This document shows, piece by piece, positions 1 through 11,160 of a stretch of 64,000 nt of DNA. The position numbers and the translations under genes are program-made. The stretch is taken from NCBI GenBank assembly GCA_033002965.1, contig JAURVB010002713.1, positions 1 to 64,000 of the forward strand, written 5' to 3'. This DNA comes from Piper betle (taxonomy: Eukaryota; Streptophyta; Magnoliopsida; Piperales; Piperaceae). The notes beneath the pieces were generated by a model, which was given only the letters and a program-made list of their open reading frames with translations, did no database searches and had not been told where the DNA came from. Every line of letters begins with the position of its first letter. Position 1 is the first letter of the stretch.

Positions 1-123
1 CCAAGACTATGGGATCTTTATATATGTTATTATTTATAAAAAATGTTTGACATAATTACTTACTTTTGAGTAACACCTAGCCAGTTAGGCCCACAATATC
101 GTGAAAAATGGCGGGTCGTTACA
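1..123 (+). mobile_element. 3' end of a family-A Gypsy LTR
   Basis: This segment matches the last ~120 bp of the LTRs that end at 38,934, 42,827 and 43,767, including the terminal block with GCGGGTCGTTACA. It stops at the same ACA terminus, and unrelated F0 sequence starts immediately after. The rest of the LTR lies outside the window, so solo LTR and 3' LTR cannot be told apart. The expected 5-bp target duplication would be GTTAT (124-128), with its partner off the left edge. Confidence 0.85.
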
Positions 124-1158
124 GTTATCCAATCATGCATGTCTGATCTGGAGGGGTCTAGATCATATTGGTGACACGTACGATGGAAAAATAATGTTGA
201 GCCCACACTAGTCTCCTGGAATTTGGAGCAATTGCTTCCATAAGCACTGATTGGTTCTCAATAGCAATCATTGATCTGGCCTTGGCAGATCAAGTGAAAT
301 CCTGTCAACCGTCTAAATCTGTGGTCAAGTGTAATCTTGCTCTTTCTCGGTGTTTTCTTGCCTCTATCTATTGAAGAGTGGCCAACAATATTCTTGGGAT
401 AGACATGCACTAGTGGAAGAGGGGGAGGTGGGGAAGTGTCCATGGGAGTATAGATCCACCTCGCTACTTATCCTCATCCATTGCTATCTCTTGGAAATGG
501 TCCATCTCAAGTCATTTGTCCAAACTTGCAACTGTACTCCAAGTACTTCAGTACCTCAACTGTCAAAGCCACATCCCCAATCCATTGGGATCTGTCTAAA
601 GTCCAAATTCTCCAAAGTAAGCCTCAAACTACGTCTAATGGATATGTCTAGGGCACACGGTGGTCCACCTCATGTGCCAACTAACTTGGTCAGTGTCTCC
701 ATACTTCAAACTCCCTGTACGTGTCATCTATGATAACTTGATCTCACAATGTACACCATGTCCCAAAAGGACAGTTGTGGTGACATGTGAAAGATGGATA
801 GGTATTGCAATGTCCTCGGTGCTCCAAATACTCTTGGCCACTATTCATTTCAACTATAACTAACTGAATATGTGAACACTCTAAGTAGTCCAAATCTCCA
901 TCATCGTAAAGGAAAGGACGAGTCTCTAAACTTATCATGACATGTCTGTGAGATCCATGCTATCATCTATTTAAATCATAATCTCATATCCATCTCATAA
1001 TTTATATTAACACTGAAACATCCATTGCTTAGGTCTGATTGAATAAAAATTTGAAATAGCGAGAAAATAGCAAAGAAAAGACCTATCAGCTTTGTTAAGG
1101 ACAACTCCACACACTTTGCTCAAAACATAAGTCTTCCATCTCAATCAACGAAGACATG
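124..1158 (-). mobile_element. Internal region remnant of LTR element F0
   Basis: This stretch lies just downstream (on the minus strand) of a primer binding site and LTR. It is similar over several hundred bases to 18,330-19,270, the matching part of F1's interior. I see no reading frame with retroelement protein similarity, only short open frames broken in all six frames. It is therefore read as non-coding leader and interior of an old family-F element, cut at 123 by a family-A LTR. Confidence 0.65.
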
Positions 1159-1170
1159 GCTCTGATACCA
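1159..1170 (-). other. Primer binding site (initiator tRNA-Met) of F0
   Basis: The plus strand reads GCTCTGATACCA, the reverse complement of TGGTATCAGAGC, which pairs with the 3' end of initiator tRNA-Met. It sits two bases from the LTR end at 1,173, the usual spacing, and fixes the element as minus strand. The match is perfect over 12 bases. Confidence 0.85.
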
Positions 1171-1172
1171 AC

Positions 1173-2408
1173 TGTAAACCCCCATTTCCTTTCACCTAAG
1201 AACATAAGCAGAAATGTTACCATCAAGTCAAGTCATGTTTAAGGATGTTGGTCAGTATGACTTGATTGATAAAATAGAACAAAACAACCCGCTTTGTGTC
1301 ATGAAAATAGAAGGCATTGTTATATATATGGTAAAACACATCAAACACAAATAAAATTAGAAAGAAATTAACTGCATTGAGCTCAATAACGAGTACTACA
1401 AAGTGGCAAATGAGTATTCCATTACCCACTAAAACATAGAAAACTTTTGAATTGCCTCACATTGGGCGGTAACGAACATACTTGACCAAGTGCCCGCATA
1501 CATGCACGGCTAATATTTATATTCATATATACATCGCTTACGTCTTCACATCCTCCATATTACTCCAGCCATAGTATTTTGTGGCAAAAAGAATAGTTAA
1601 GTTAGTGACATAAATTTCGAAAATGTGTTGCATTATGTAGTACCTCATACTCTGCACTACCTTAGGGTTTGAAGGAGTACTATTGCCGCCCCTACATGTT
1701 TCCAAACCTCTCACTATCATATTCGCGAAATCCATAAAAATGTGCTTACTTGTAAAATAGGTTTAGGGAAGAGGCTTGTATCATATATTTTTGAAGCTTC
1801 AGTTCAAAAACCGACAAGGGATCTCATCTTTGTAGTTTTATTAAATATGTGTAGAAAACATGGCTAAATGACCTAACATTTGAGGGATCCGATAAAATGC
1901 CGTTGATGTCATCCTACATCTAAAGCACGACTAAACTCAACACAGGGAGTCAATAAGACATCAAACAAAGGGAGCTACGGAACCGCGGTCTAAGGTCGAA
2001 GTACATCGACACAACTATGGCGAGCTCAGTCCCTGTAACCTAAATCGAAACACATTGCTAAGTAAAATACCGATGTGTTTCTATGATGCATGCTTGTAGG
2101 TGTGCTCATATCATCAATACAACTTAATAAAGAAAAACATGTTGACAAACCTATAACTAAACATGTGGCACACAAATCGAGACTTATTAATAATAAATAC
2201 TAAATAAATAAATAAATCCACTCATAGATAATTAGATAAATAATAAATACATGAACATAAAAATTACTCTAATCATAAAATAATAATATAACTATATTAT
2301 ATAAATAGACGAGAAAACACTAGTAAATATCATATATACTTGTGTTAGTAAACATATGATTAATTAAATAATTAAATAAATAATATTTCAATAAATAAAT
2401 AAATAAAC
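1173..2408 (-). mobile_element. F0 5' LTR, PBS-proximal part
   Basis: It begins at the primer site with TGTAAAC (plus-strand reading) and is similar over its whole length to the starts of the LTRs at 2,409 and 19,286. It breaks off at 2,408 in an AAATAAATAAAT-rich stretch where F1 begins. The missing continuation is found at 24,096 on the other side of F1, which shows that F1 was inserted into this LTR. No coding capacity is visible. AT content is high, with many ATAA/AATA runs. Confidence 0.75.
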
Positions 2409-5400
2409 TGTAAAACCCAATTTTTTATTCACTTAAGAACAGAATAATAAATGTTGTCATCGAGTCGAGTCATGTTTAAAGTTGTCAGTTGGCCCGACTC
2501 AATAGATAATATAAATTGAAAAGACCTTCTTGGTGTCATGAGATTGGAAGACGCTGTTAAATACGTGCCAAAACACATCGAACATAAATGAAACTAAGAG
2601 AGCAAATTATTGCACTGAGCTCAAGTGTGTGTAGCATATATCTATCCTCCGACCAAAGTTGATGCAAGATTTGCAATACCACATATATTATATGAAAACT
2701 GTTAGTAACGAATGATACTGGTCGAAAAACTAACTAATACAAACTGGCAAATGTGTATTCCATTACCCATGGAAACTTATTAAACTTCAATATTGCCTCA
2801 CACTGGGCGGTAATCAAACATACTTCAACAAGTGACGGCTCGCATGCAGGGCTAATGTTCATATTCATACATACCACGCTTATGCCCTCACACCTTATAT
2901 ATCACCCACCACAGAACTTGAGTGGCAAAAGGAACAATTAAGTTAGTGCCATAAATTCCAGAAATGTGCTGCATTACATAGCACCCTCATACACTTCACT
3001 ACCTCTCGGTTTGAAGGAGTACTAGTGTGGTCCATACACATCTCAGTACCACTCACTCTCTTACTCGTGAAATTCATAAAAAATACATGCACTTATATAA
3101 TAAGTTTGGGGAAGAGGTTTATATAATATATTTACGGAGCTTCGGTTAGAAAACCAAGAAGGGAACTCATCCTTGTAGTTTTATTAAATATGTGTAGACG
3201 ACAAAACTAAATGGCCCAACATCGAAGGGATTTGATAAAACTCAATCGATGTCATCCTAAGTCTAAATCACGGTTAAAGTCAACACATAGCGAGTCAAGC
3301 AAAGAAGGAGAGTGTTACGGACTTGTGGTCCAAGATCCAAGGGTACATGAACAACTATGGTGAGCTTGGGCTCTGAAACCTATATCACAAGCCATTACAT
3401 CTCTATATGATGTATGCTTGCTTGTGGTGTGCACTCATATCATCAATACATCCTAATAAAGAAAACAATGCTAGCAAGCCTACAACTAAACACCTAAGAA
3501 GCAAATCGAGACATAGTAATAAAAATAAATAAAAAATAAAGAAATAAACAAATAAATGCACTCATAGATAATTAGGTAAATAATAAATACAAGAACATAA
3601 ATAATACTTTAATCAGAAAATAATCATGTAAGTATACTATATGAATACACTATTAAACACGAGTAAATATTATATATACTCATGTTAGTAATGCATAAAT
3701 AATTAAATAAATAAACAAATAACAAAGAAATAATTAAATAAATAAAATAAGTAAATAATTAATTAATTAATTAATTAATGACTAAGAATAATTAATCATG
3801 AAGAATATTAATATAAATATTAAATATACTAACAAACGCTTAAATATGTATAAATAATAATACAAGTAAGAAATAATTAATAGTGAATCAATTAAAAAAT
3901 AAAATAAGATAAACATTAACAAAAATAATGTCTACGTATATATATACTATCAATAACAATGATTAGTAACATAATCATTCATCATAGTCAACAAATATAT
4001 AAATAATAAGAAATGAATAATCATGAATAAATATAGAAATGAATAAAATAATTTATAAATAAGGAAAAATACTTATAACATCCAAACATGCTAAACAATG
4101 TGAATATGTATCTACACTAATGTAAAGGTTCTCGACTTACCAAAACCATCGAGAAATTGTCGAGAACGAGCTGAGTGAGACCAAACTAATTTGAACCAGA
4201 CCAAACCAAGCCGAAAGAACTCGATATGGGTTAACTGAAAAACAAGGCTGGGTTGACTAGGTAGACATAAACTTGACTGATGGACATGGACATGGGTTCG
4301 GACTGTGTAAAGACTGTGAAAAAAAGAAGGACGCGATCGTGGTTGGGGACAGACCGAACGTGTTATATCTAATACCCGGTTAATTATTTGATTTTATTAT
4401 TTACCCGATTACCATACGGGTGTTTTCACATACCATAGCCGTCATATCATTTTATTTTATGAAGGACGTCCTCCACCCTAACCTGCATTTACATTTTCTT
4501 CTCCTCTTCCTTACCGGCATGTCGTCTTCCTTGCATAGGTATTCTTCCTATCTCCCTCTTCTTAATTTTCTTGCATGCATATATTAATTTGATAATAAGC
4601 TTTATAATTGTGAGGATTAAAGTTTAAAATCAACAAGAAAGAAACTAAAATTTGCCAACGAGTTCCTTGTTTCGGCGAGATGGGCAATCACGGGCAAGCC
4701 TCGTCAGGAATCAATGGCGACGGCCGTTCTAACGACGAGAGATGATCCTACTCTCTTCGTCGATCAGTGTAGGGTCGATCGCACGTGTGTGGATGCCGGC
4801 CGGGGTGGTAAATGGCCTAAAAAGAGGACGGCGGCAAAAATAGAGGCGCGGCAGTGGGTGTAGAAGTTCGCTCATCCTGGGTGATGACGGGTTGCAATCT
4901 GGCCCGGGAAGGTCGATAGGAGGTCAAGGGTGTCGAGGCGACTACCCAATTGAGGTGGCGACGCTCACCGGCGGTGGAATCCGTGAAGCAAGCGCACCGC
5001 TAGACAAGCGATGCGGGCATCGCCGCGGCTAGAAGGCGACCGAAGTTGGTCGGGAGATACTGAAACAGCACGGCGGAGCTGCACGGTGACGATGGACGAC
5101 TGTCAAGGTGGTCGGTGGTTGGAGGGCACCTGGAGTCGGGAACAGAGTATGTCGGAGAAGAAGAAGAAGGAAAAAATTACCTAAGGTGGCAAACTTTTAA
5201 ATAATGCTTGACTCGACACAACTGGAGTTAAATAATAATACCAACTTGTAAATAACACCTAACTCGAAACCGACTGGAGTTAAAAATAGTACAAACACGT
5301 ACTAAATCTTTAAAATAATTATGTTAATGAGTTATGGATTAAAGTTACTAAACTAATTAATTATTGTACGAAATCGCCGTGAGTAATAAAATAAAACGGT

Positions 5401-6029
5401 AATGATAAAAGGTCAATAATTAATCGGCACAACAAGTGATTAAATTAAATCGAACGGTTGTAAGTAATTAATAAAATAAAGATTTTTCCTTTACCATATT
5501 AGATTTAATATTAGGTCAAAAAAGTGATTATTTTAATAACGAGTCAGTAATGTAGAAAATTTGTTATTAAACTATAGTCAGCTAGAAATCACTCGCTTCG
5601 AACCTAAATAACATAATGAAAATAAATAAAGTTCGAAGCTTTATAGAGTCGAATAAATTAAAATAATTGTATTAATAATATTTATGTATTAAAATAATTC
5701 AAATTATTTACAATAATTTGATTCAATAACTTAATTAATTAAATTGCTGTAAATAATAGTAGCGATTAAAAATTATAACCGTCAACTAAATCATCAAGAT
5801 CGAGGTTAAGTAATTATCACCACAGAGGAAAATTAAATACTTGTTTATTAGTAATAATTATTTTATCAACTGTTATGTATTAATTATGATGTAGATAATT
5901 AATTTAAAATGTAAAGTGGACATGAATGATTGTATCACATGAATAATTAATTATCTCACTAGATTTGTTGAGAATTTAATATTTAATATTTTTGAATTGT
6001 TACATGATATGTTGTCAAAATTTTAATAA

Positions 6030-6031
<2 letters not shown>

Positions 6032-6065
<34 letters not shown>
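6032..6065. repeat. (TA)n microsatellite at the presumed LTR TATA region
   Basis: A pure AT/TA dinucleotide run of about 17 units. Equivalent runs sit at the same LTR position in E1's 3' LTR at 10,407-10,439 and, imperfectly, 11,357-11,399. Constant placement just upstream of the poly(A) hairpin suggests expansion of a TATA box. Confidence 0.9.
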
Positions 6066-6069
<4 letters not shown>

Positions 6070-6095
6070 CATTTAGTTGCATGCATTTCTACTCA

Positions 6096-6124
6096 AATAA
6101 AATTATACTTATGTATAATTTTAT
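6096..6124 (+). promoter_or_regulatory. AATAAA-containing hairpin (poly(A) signal candidate)
   Basis: ATAAAATTATAC (6,097-6,108) and GTATAATTTTAT (6,113-6,124) are perfect 12-bp inverted arms with the loop TTAT. The hexamer AATAAA (6,096-6,101) is part of the 5' arm. The same structure recurs at 11,430-11,457 and 35,030-35,057 and, on the minus strand, at 56,174-56,201, with slightly imperfect versions at 31,480-31,507 and near 36,441. It is probably the LTR polyadenylation region; the role is inferred. Confidence 0.6.
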
Positions 6125-6433
6125 ATTCTCGTTCAGAGTAGGATCATTAGTGGCAGCTGCGAGCTCAAAATTTCCCGGTCCCTATAATCATTTGAAATGT
6201 TGTATAGTCTGTATAATAAATTTAAATGTTGTACTTTCCCTTGTTAGCAGCCTTGGTCGGCCAGAGCACAGATTCGACCACCAATGGCCTCTAAGGAAAT
6301 GGGCGTCAAGGAATTGACTTAGTTCGACATGGGGCCGCACCATTAAAATTACTATGTGTGTCCATATAATTATTTGAAATGTTATATTATCCGCATAATT
6401 ATTTAGAATGTTGTATTGTCTGGGAGAAGTTTT

Positions 6434-6990
6434 CTAATATCATAATGAGTTGGGAGACAATTTTTAATCTCCGAACGAACTAGGAGACCATGACTAATCT
6501 CAAAATGAATTGGGAGACCACCTAATCTCAGAATGAACTGAGAGACAATTTCTAATCTCAAAATGAACTGCGAGACCATGACTAATCTTACAATGAATTG
6601 GGAGACCACCTAATCTGAGAATGAGCTGGGAGACAATTTCTAATCTTAGAATGAACTAGGAGACCATGACTAATCTTACTATGAATTGGGAGACCATCTA
6701 ATCTCAGAATGAGCTGGGAGACCATTTCTAATCTCAGAATGAACTAGGAGACCATGACTAATCATACAATGAATTTGGAGACCACCTAATCTTAGAATGA
6801 GCTGGGAGAAAATTTCTAATCTCAGAATGAACTGGGAGACCATGACTAATCTCCAAATGAATTTGGAGACCACCTAATCTTAGAATGAGCTGGGATACAT
6901 TTTCTAATCTCAGAATGAGCTGGGAGACGACTTTTACTAATCTCAGAATGACCTGACAGACAAATTACTAATCCAAGAATGACCTAAGAG
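6434..6990 (+). repeat. 88-bp higher-order minisatellite in family-E LTR
   Basis: Subunits of 30, 30 and 28 bp, each starting CTAATCT and containing the near-palindrome CTCAGAATGAG, alternate in the fixed order ending ACAATTT, ACCATGA, ACCAC. Five exact 88-bp periods fill 6,434-6,873, followed by degenerate subunits to about 6,990. Open frames across it rich in VSQFILRL are by-products of the repeat, not proteins. Confidence 0.92.
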
Positions 6991-7093
6991 ATAATTACTA
7001 AAATACTTGTGAAACCATAATAAAAAACGTGCGAAATGATAATACGGATTTAATTGACTTGTTTCATTTAATTATGCGGCTTAGTGGTTTTAT

Positions 7094-7124
7094 CACCAAC
7101 GTGGAATTGCCTCCGCAGGTGAGC
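7094..7124 (+). promoter_or_regulatory. Conserved branch-point / CAG|GTGAGC motif in LTR
   Basis: CACCAAC (7,094-7,100) lies 18 bases before CTCCGCAG, followed at once by GTGAGC. This resembles a plant branch point and 3' splice site directly joined to a 5' splice site. It is conserved in LTR families A, B and E (12,355-12,385, 38,797-38,827, 42,568-42,598 on the plus strand; near 15,610, 30,865, 35,530 and 55,290 on the minus strand). The function is inferred. Confidence 0.45.
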
Positions 7125-7410
7125 AGCTTTGGACTAAAGAATATAAGTGTGGTTGTTGGTTCTTTTACCAACCTAGGTATGGTGAATCGATAATAAAGTT
7201 GGACTTCCTTAGTATTCTCTTGTGTTAAAAATATGGCTATGGGAAACGGTCCATGATGTGGAACAGTTATTTTATATTTTGGAGAACATAATTTGTATTA
7301 TATGTTGCGAGACTTATTTGTTGTATTTCAATTCATGTTCTGGAATGTTATATTTACATTACCCATATTATTAAGTAACACCCAGTCCGGTTCAGGCGGG
7401 TCGTTACAGA

Positions 7411-7422
7411 TGGTATTAGAGC
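7411..7422 (+). other. Primer binding site of E1 (tRNA-Met, one mismatch)
   Basis: TGGTATTAGAGC, two bases after the LTR end at 7,408. It differs from the initiator tRNA-Met complement by one transition (C to T). Confidence 0.85.
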
Positions 7423-7551
7423 CAAGTTTCTCACAAGCTCACATTTTATGACTCAAGTACAATTTATTACTCACATTTTATTCGCTAAGAAACCTAAGAC
7501 ATAACTGGAAAAAAAACCATATTAATGAACCATGAAGGTTTGATGTTTCAG

Positions 7552-8245
7552 ATGGCAGGCACTTGTAGACAGTCAAACCGAGCTACTCTGGCAAATGCGA
7601 ACATCGAGAATGTACTAGTTCAGATCCTGACAGCCATACAAGGACTGGAGCAGGCTTCCGAAAATACAAATTTTTTGGTTCAGAATATTGTTCAGCTGTC
7701 AACGGGAGTGGTAGCAGGGCATGGAGCCTGAAACTCGGCAGCGGGTCTCAGAATCACCCCAGATGGTGGTCAGGGGAGTGCCCAAGGGTGGGCAGGGTTT
7801 GTAGACCCCGGCGAGCAAGAGGAGCGTCCAAACCCAGTGCCACAAGTAATCCAACAAGTGGTGCCGCCAGTAGGCGATGATTGTGACCGCTACACTGTGG
7901 AAAAATTTAGAAAGAATAGAGCTGAGGTATTTATTGGAGGGATCGATCCATTGAAGGCGGAGAGCTGGATTGACATTACCGAAAAAGCGTTTAGAGCTCT
8001 GTCTGTGCCCTACCGCCATCAAGTGTGATTCGCAACATGCATGCTTCAAGAGGAAGCATCTTACTGGTGGATATCCATGGAGAAAACCACTTTCAATCGA
8101 CGTGAGATTTCCTCCATCACGTGGGCGGAATTTGTGGCAGCTTTCAATCGAAAATATTTTCCTGAGCCTGTTATCCAAAAGAAAGCACTGGCGTTCGCCA
8201 ATTTCGTTCAGGGGGAGAATTCAGTCCAAGAATATGAGTATTCCT
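7552..8245 (+). pseudogene. E1 gag remnant
   Basis: Gag forms the virus-like particle in which reverse transcription takes place. The start MAGT at 7,552 matches the gag starts at 43,007 and 63,968 and, on the minus strand, 60,340. The first frame stops at 7,731. Later pieces continue in other frames, with recognisable blocks EKFRKNRAEVFIGG and ESWIDITEKAFRALS near 7,890-8,010 and QEEASYWW near 8,045-8,075, all matching the gag core of element D. A stop replaces the codon around 8,028. At about 8,243 the reading jumps to the protease-RT linker, so the zinc knuckle and protease are deleted. It is not functional. Confidence 0.8.
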
Positions 8246-9382
8246 AAATGAACTTCCTGGGTTACCTTCTAAGCGGGCAGTGGAGTTGGCATTGACCTAG
8301 CACCTAGAGTGACACCAATTTCTAAAGCATCATACTGTATGGCTCCACAAGAACTCAAGGAGTTAAAGAGTCAGCTAGAAGAGTTGTTGTAAGTAGGCTT
8401 CATCAGACCAAGTACTTCACCCTGGGAAGCCCCTGTTCTTTTTGTGAAGAAGAAAGATGGATCACTTCGGCTGTGTATTGGCTATCGAAAAAATCAATCA
8501 AGTGACAGTCAAGTATCGGTACCCATTACCGAGGATTAATGACGTGTTTGATCAGCTAAAAATAGCCGAAATATTTTCTATGATAGACTTGTGGTCTGGT
8601 TATCACTAGTTACAAGTAAAGGAGTCATATATATAGAAAACTACTTTCTGAACTCGGTAAGGACATTATGAGTTTCTAGTTATGCTTTTCATTCTAACAA
8701 ATGCACCAGCGGCCTTTATGTCACTCATGAGATAGTATTCCATGCATACCTGGACAAGTTTATTATCGTGTTTGTGGACGACATTTTGGTCTATTCAAAT
8801 AATGAAGAAGAACATGTGAAGCATCTGTCTATTACTCTTCATGTTCTGAGAGAACATCAACTGTTCACCAAGCTCTCAAACTGTGACTTCTTGATGAGGG
8901 AGGTAAATTTCCTTGGTTATATTGCCTCAAAGGCTGGAATTACAGTGGATCCATCAAAAGTAAAAACAGTCACTGATTGGCCACAACCTAAGTCAGTCAC
9001 TGATATCAGAAGCTTCCTTGGTTTAGCGGGTTACTACATGAAATTCATTAAAGATTTTTACTTAGTAGCATCGCCGTTGACCAAACTCACAAGGAAGGGC
9101 GTCAAGTTTGAATGGAGTAGGAAGTGTAAGGTTAGTTTCCAATCTCTAAAGGAGAGTTTAACAACTGCACCAGTCTTGACCCAGTCAAATGGTAATGAAG
9201 GATTCGTAGTCTTTAGTGATGCGTCTCGATTGGGTTTAGGATGCATCCTTATGCAAGAAGGTTGGGTGGTGACCTACGCCTCTCGTCAATTGAAGATTCA
9301 TGACAAAAATTATGTAACTCATGACTTGGAACTGGTAGCAGTGGTTTTTGCCCTGAAGATTTGGAGACACTACTTGTATTAG
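8246..9382 (+). pseudogene. E1 reverse transcriptase - RNase H remnant
   Basis: RT copies element RNA into DNA and RNase H removes the template strand. Before 8,768 the frame is broken many times, but RT blocks are readable by comparison with 27,130-27,480. From 8,768 to 9,382 a single frame runs through the catalytic FVDD box (first residues), the FLGLAGYY thumb region and the RNase H start with the VFSDAS aspartate block. It ends abruptly at a stop after WRHYLY, where the rest of RNase H is deleted and integrase sequence follows. It lies between gag and integrase in Ty3/Gypsy order. Confidence 0.85.
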
Positions 9383-9655
9383 GCTCATCACTCAAAGTTC
9401 TCAATACACCCTGGAGTTACTAAAATGTATTAGGATTTAAAGTGAACCTATTGGTGGATTGGGATCAAGAGGGATGTTGTGGATTTTGTTTCTAAGTGTC
9501 AGACTTGCAAATAGATCAAAGCCCATCATCAACTACCTAGAGGGCTATTGCAACCTTTAGAAACACCAACGTGGAAATTGGAGTGTGTCACATGCGATTT
9601 TATTTCAAAGATCCCAAGAACTCAAAAGAAGCATGACTCCATATGGGTAGTTGAG
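9383..9655 (+). pseudogene. E1 integrase N-terminal fragment
   Basis: The translated pieces show the zinc-binding HHCC region ([11 protein letters not shown], then KCQTC) with in-frame stops at several positions, followed by LPRGLLQPLE and the start of the catalytic core (KKHDSIWVV). The sequence ends near 9,655 before the first catalytic aspartate motif is complete and jumps into the 3' LTR. Core, GPF/Y and chromodomain segments are absent. Integrase inserts the DNA copy into the chromosome; this piece cannot. Confidence 0.8.
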
Positions 9656-10403
9656 GATGGAAATAACAAACATGTACTAAATCTTTAAAATAATTATGTT
9701 AATGGGTTATGGATTAAAGTTACTAAACAAATTAATTATTGTACAAAATCGCCACGAGTAATACAAAAAATGGTAATGATAAAAAGGTCAATAATTAATC
9801 GGCACAACAAGCGATTAAATTAAATCAGACGGTTGTAAGTAATTAATAAAATTAAGATTTTACCATTATCATATTAAATTTAATATTGGGTAAATAAAGT
9901 GATTATTTTAATAACGAGTCAGTAATGTAGAAAATATGTTATTAAACTATAGTCGGGTAGAAATCACTCCCGTCAAACCTAAATAGCATAATGAAAATAA
10001 ATAAAGTTCGAAGCTTTATAAAGTCGAATAAATTAAAATAATTGTATTAATAATATTTATGTATTAAAATAATTCAAATTATTTTAAATAATTTTAATGA
10101 ATAACATAATTAATTAAATTACTGTAATTAATAGTAGCGATTAAAAATTATAACCGTCAACAAAATCATCAAGATCAGGGTTAACCAATTATCACAACAA
10201 AGGAAAATTAAATACTTTTTTATTAGTACTAATTATTTTGTCAACTGTTAAGTATTAATTATGATTTATATAATTAATTTAAAATGTAAAGTGGACATGT
10301 ATGATTATATCACATGAATAATTAATTATCTCACTAGATTTGTTGAGAATTTAATATTTAATAATTTTGAATTGTTACATGATATGTTGTCAAATTTTTA
10401 ATA

Positions 10404-10443
<40 letters not shown>

Positions 10444-10774
10444 CATTTAGTTGCATGCATTTCTACTCATTATTGGCAGATTAGGATCATTAGTGGCAGT
10501 TGCGAGCTCAAAATTTCTAGGTCCGTAGAATCATTTGAAATGTTGTATAGTCTGGATATTCATTTTAAATGTTGTACTTTCCCTTGTTGGCAGCCTTGGT
10601 CGGCTAGAGCACAGATTCGACCACCATGGGCTGTAAAGAAATGAGCGTCAAGGAATTGACTCAGTCCGACATGGGGCCGCACCATTAAAATTACTATGTG
10701 TATCCATATAATTATTTGAAATGTTATATTGTCCGCATAATTATTTAGAATGTTGTATTGTCTGGGATAAGTTT

Positions 10775-11160
10775 TCTACTATCAGAATTAGCTGGGAGAC
10801 AATTTTTAATCTCCGAACGAACTAGGAGACCATGACTAATCTCAAAATGAATTGGGAGACCACCTAATCTCAGAATGAGCCGGGAGACAATTTCTAATTT
10901 CAAAATGAACTACGAGACCATGACTAATCGTACAATGAATTGGGAGACCACCTAATCTGAGAATGAGCTGGGAGACAAATTTTTAATCTCAGAATGAACT
11001 AGGAGACCACGACTTATCTTACAATAAATTGGGAGACCATCTAATCTCAGAATGAGCTGGGAGACAATTTCTAATCTCAGAATGAACTAGGAGACCATGA
11101 TTAATCTTACAATGAATTGGGAGACCACCTAATCTTAGAATGAGCTGAGAGAAATTTTTT
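10775..11160 (+). repeat. Family-E LTR minisatellite, first copy in the E1 3' LTR
   Basis: The same 30/30/28-bp subunits as at 6,434, about four higher-order periods, then a break at the internal duplication junction. Confidence 0.88.

Larger units (their letters stand above)
4306..7408 (+). mobile_element. E1 5' LTR (about 3.1 kb)
   Basis: Starts TGTAAAGACTG and ends GGGTCGTTACA. Order inside: U3 with a GC-rich stretch at about 4,660-5,170 (no gene recognised), AT-rich DNA, a TA tract at 6,032-6,065 that may act as TATA region, an AATAAA-bearing hairpin (6,096-6,124), a block shared with other LTR families (about 6,130-6,350), an 88-bp higher-order minisatellite (6,434-6,873) and a splice-like motif (7,094-7,124). 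Where R begins cannot be seen from sequence; a start just after the TA tract is the simplest reading. Confidence 0.85.

Noticed and set aside
4660..5170. GC-rich stretch in the E1 LTR as a host exon
   Set aside because: The same kind of stretch sits at the equivalent place in other LTR copies here (for example 16,855-17,330 in E2), so it is ordinary LTR body; frames are not conserved.
6403..6873. Open frames with repeated VSQFILRL-type peptides in family-E LTRs
   Set aside because: They are produced by the 28-30-bp repeat; the 88-bp period is not a multiple of three and the frame drifts. Not a protein gene.
6434..6990. Regularly spaced repeats that could suggest a CRISPR array
   Set aside because: There are no unique spacers; units are contiguous and the surroundings are a plant retrotransposon LTR.
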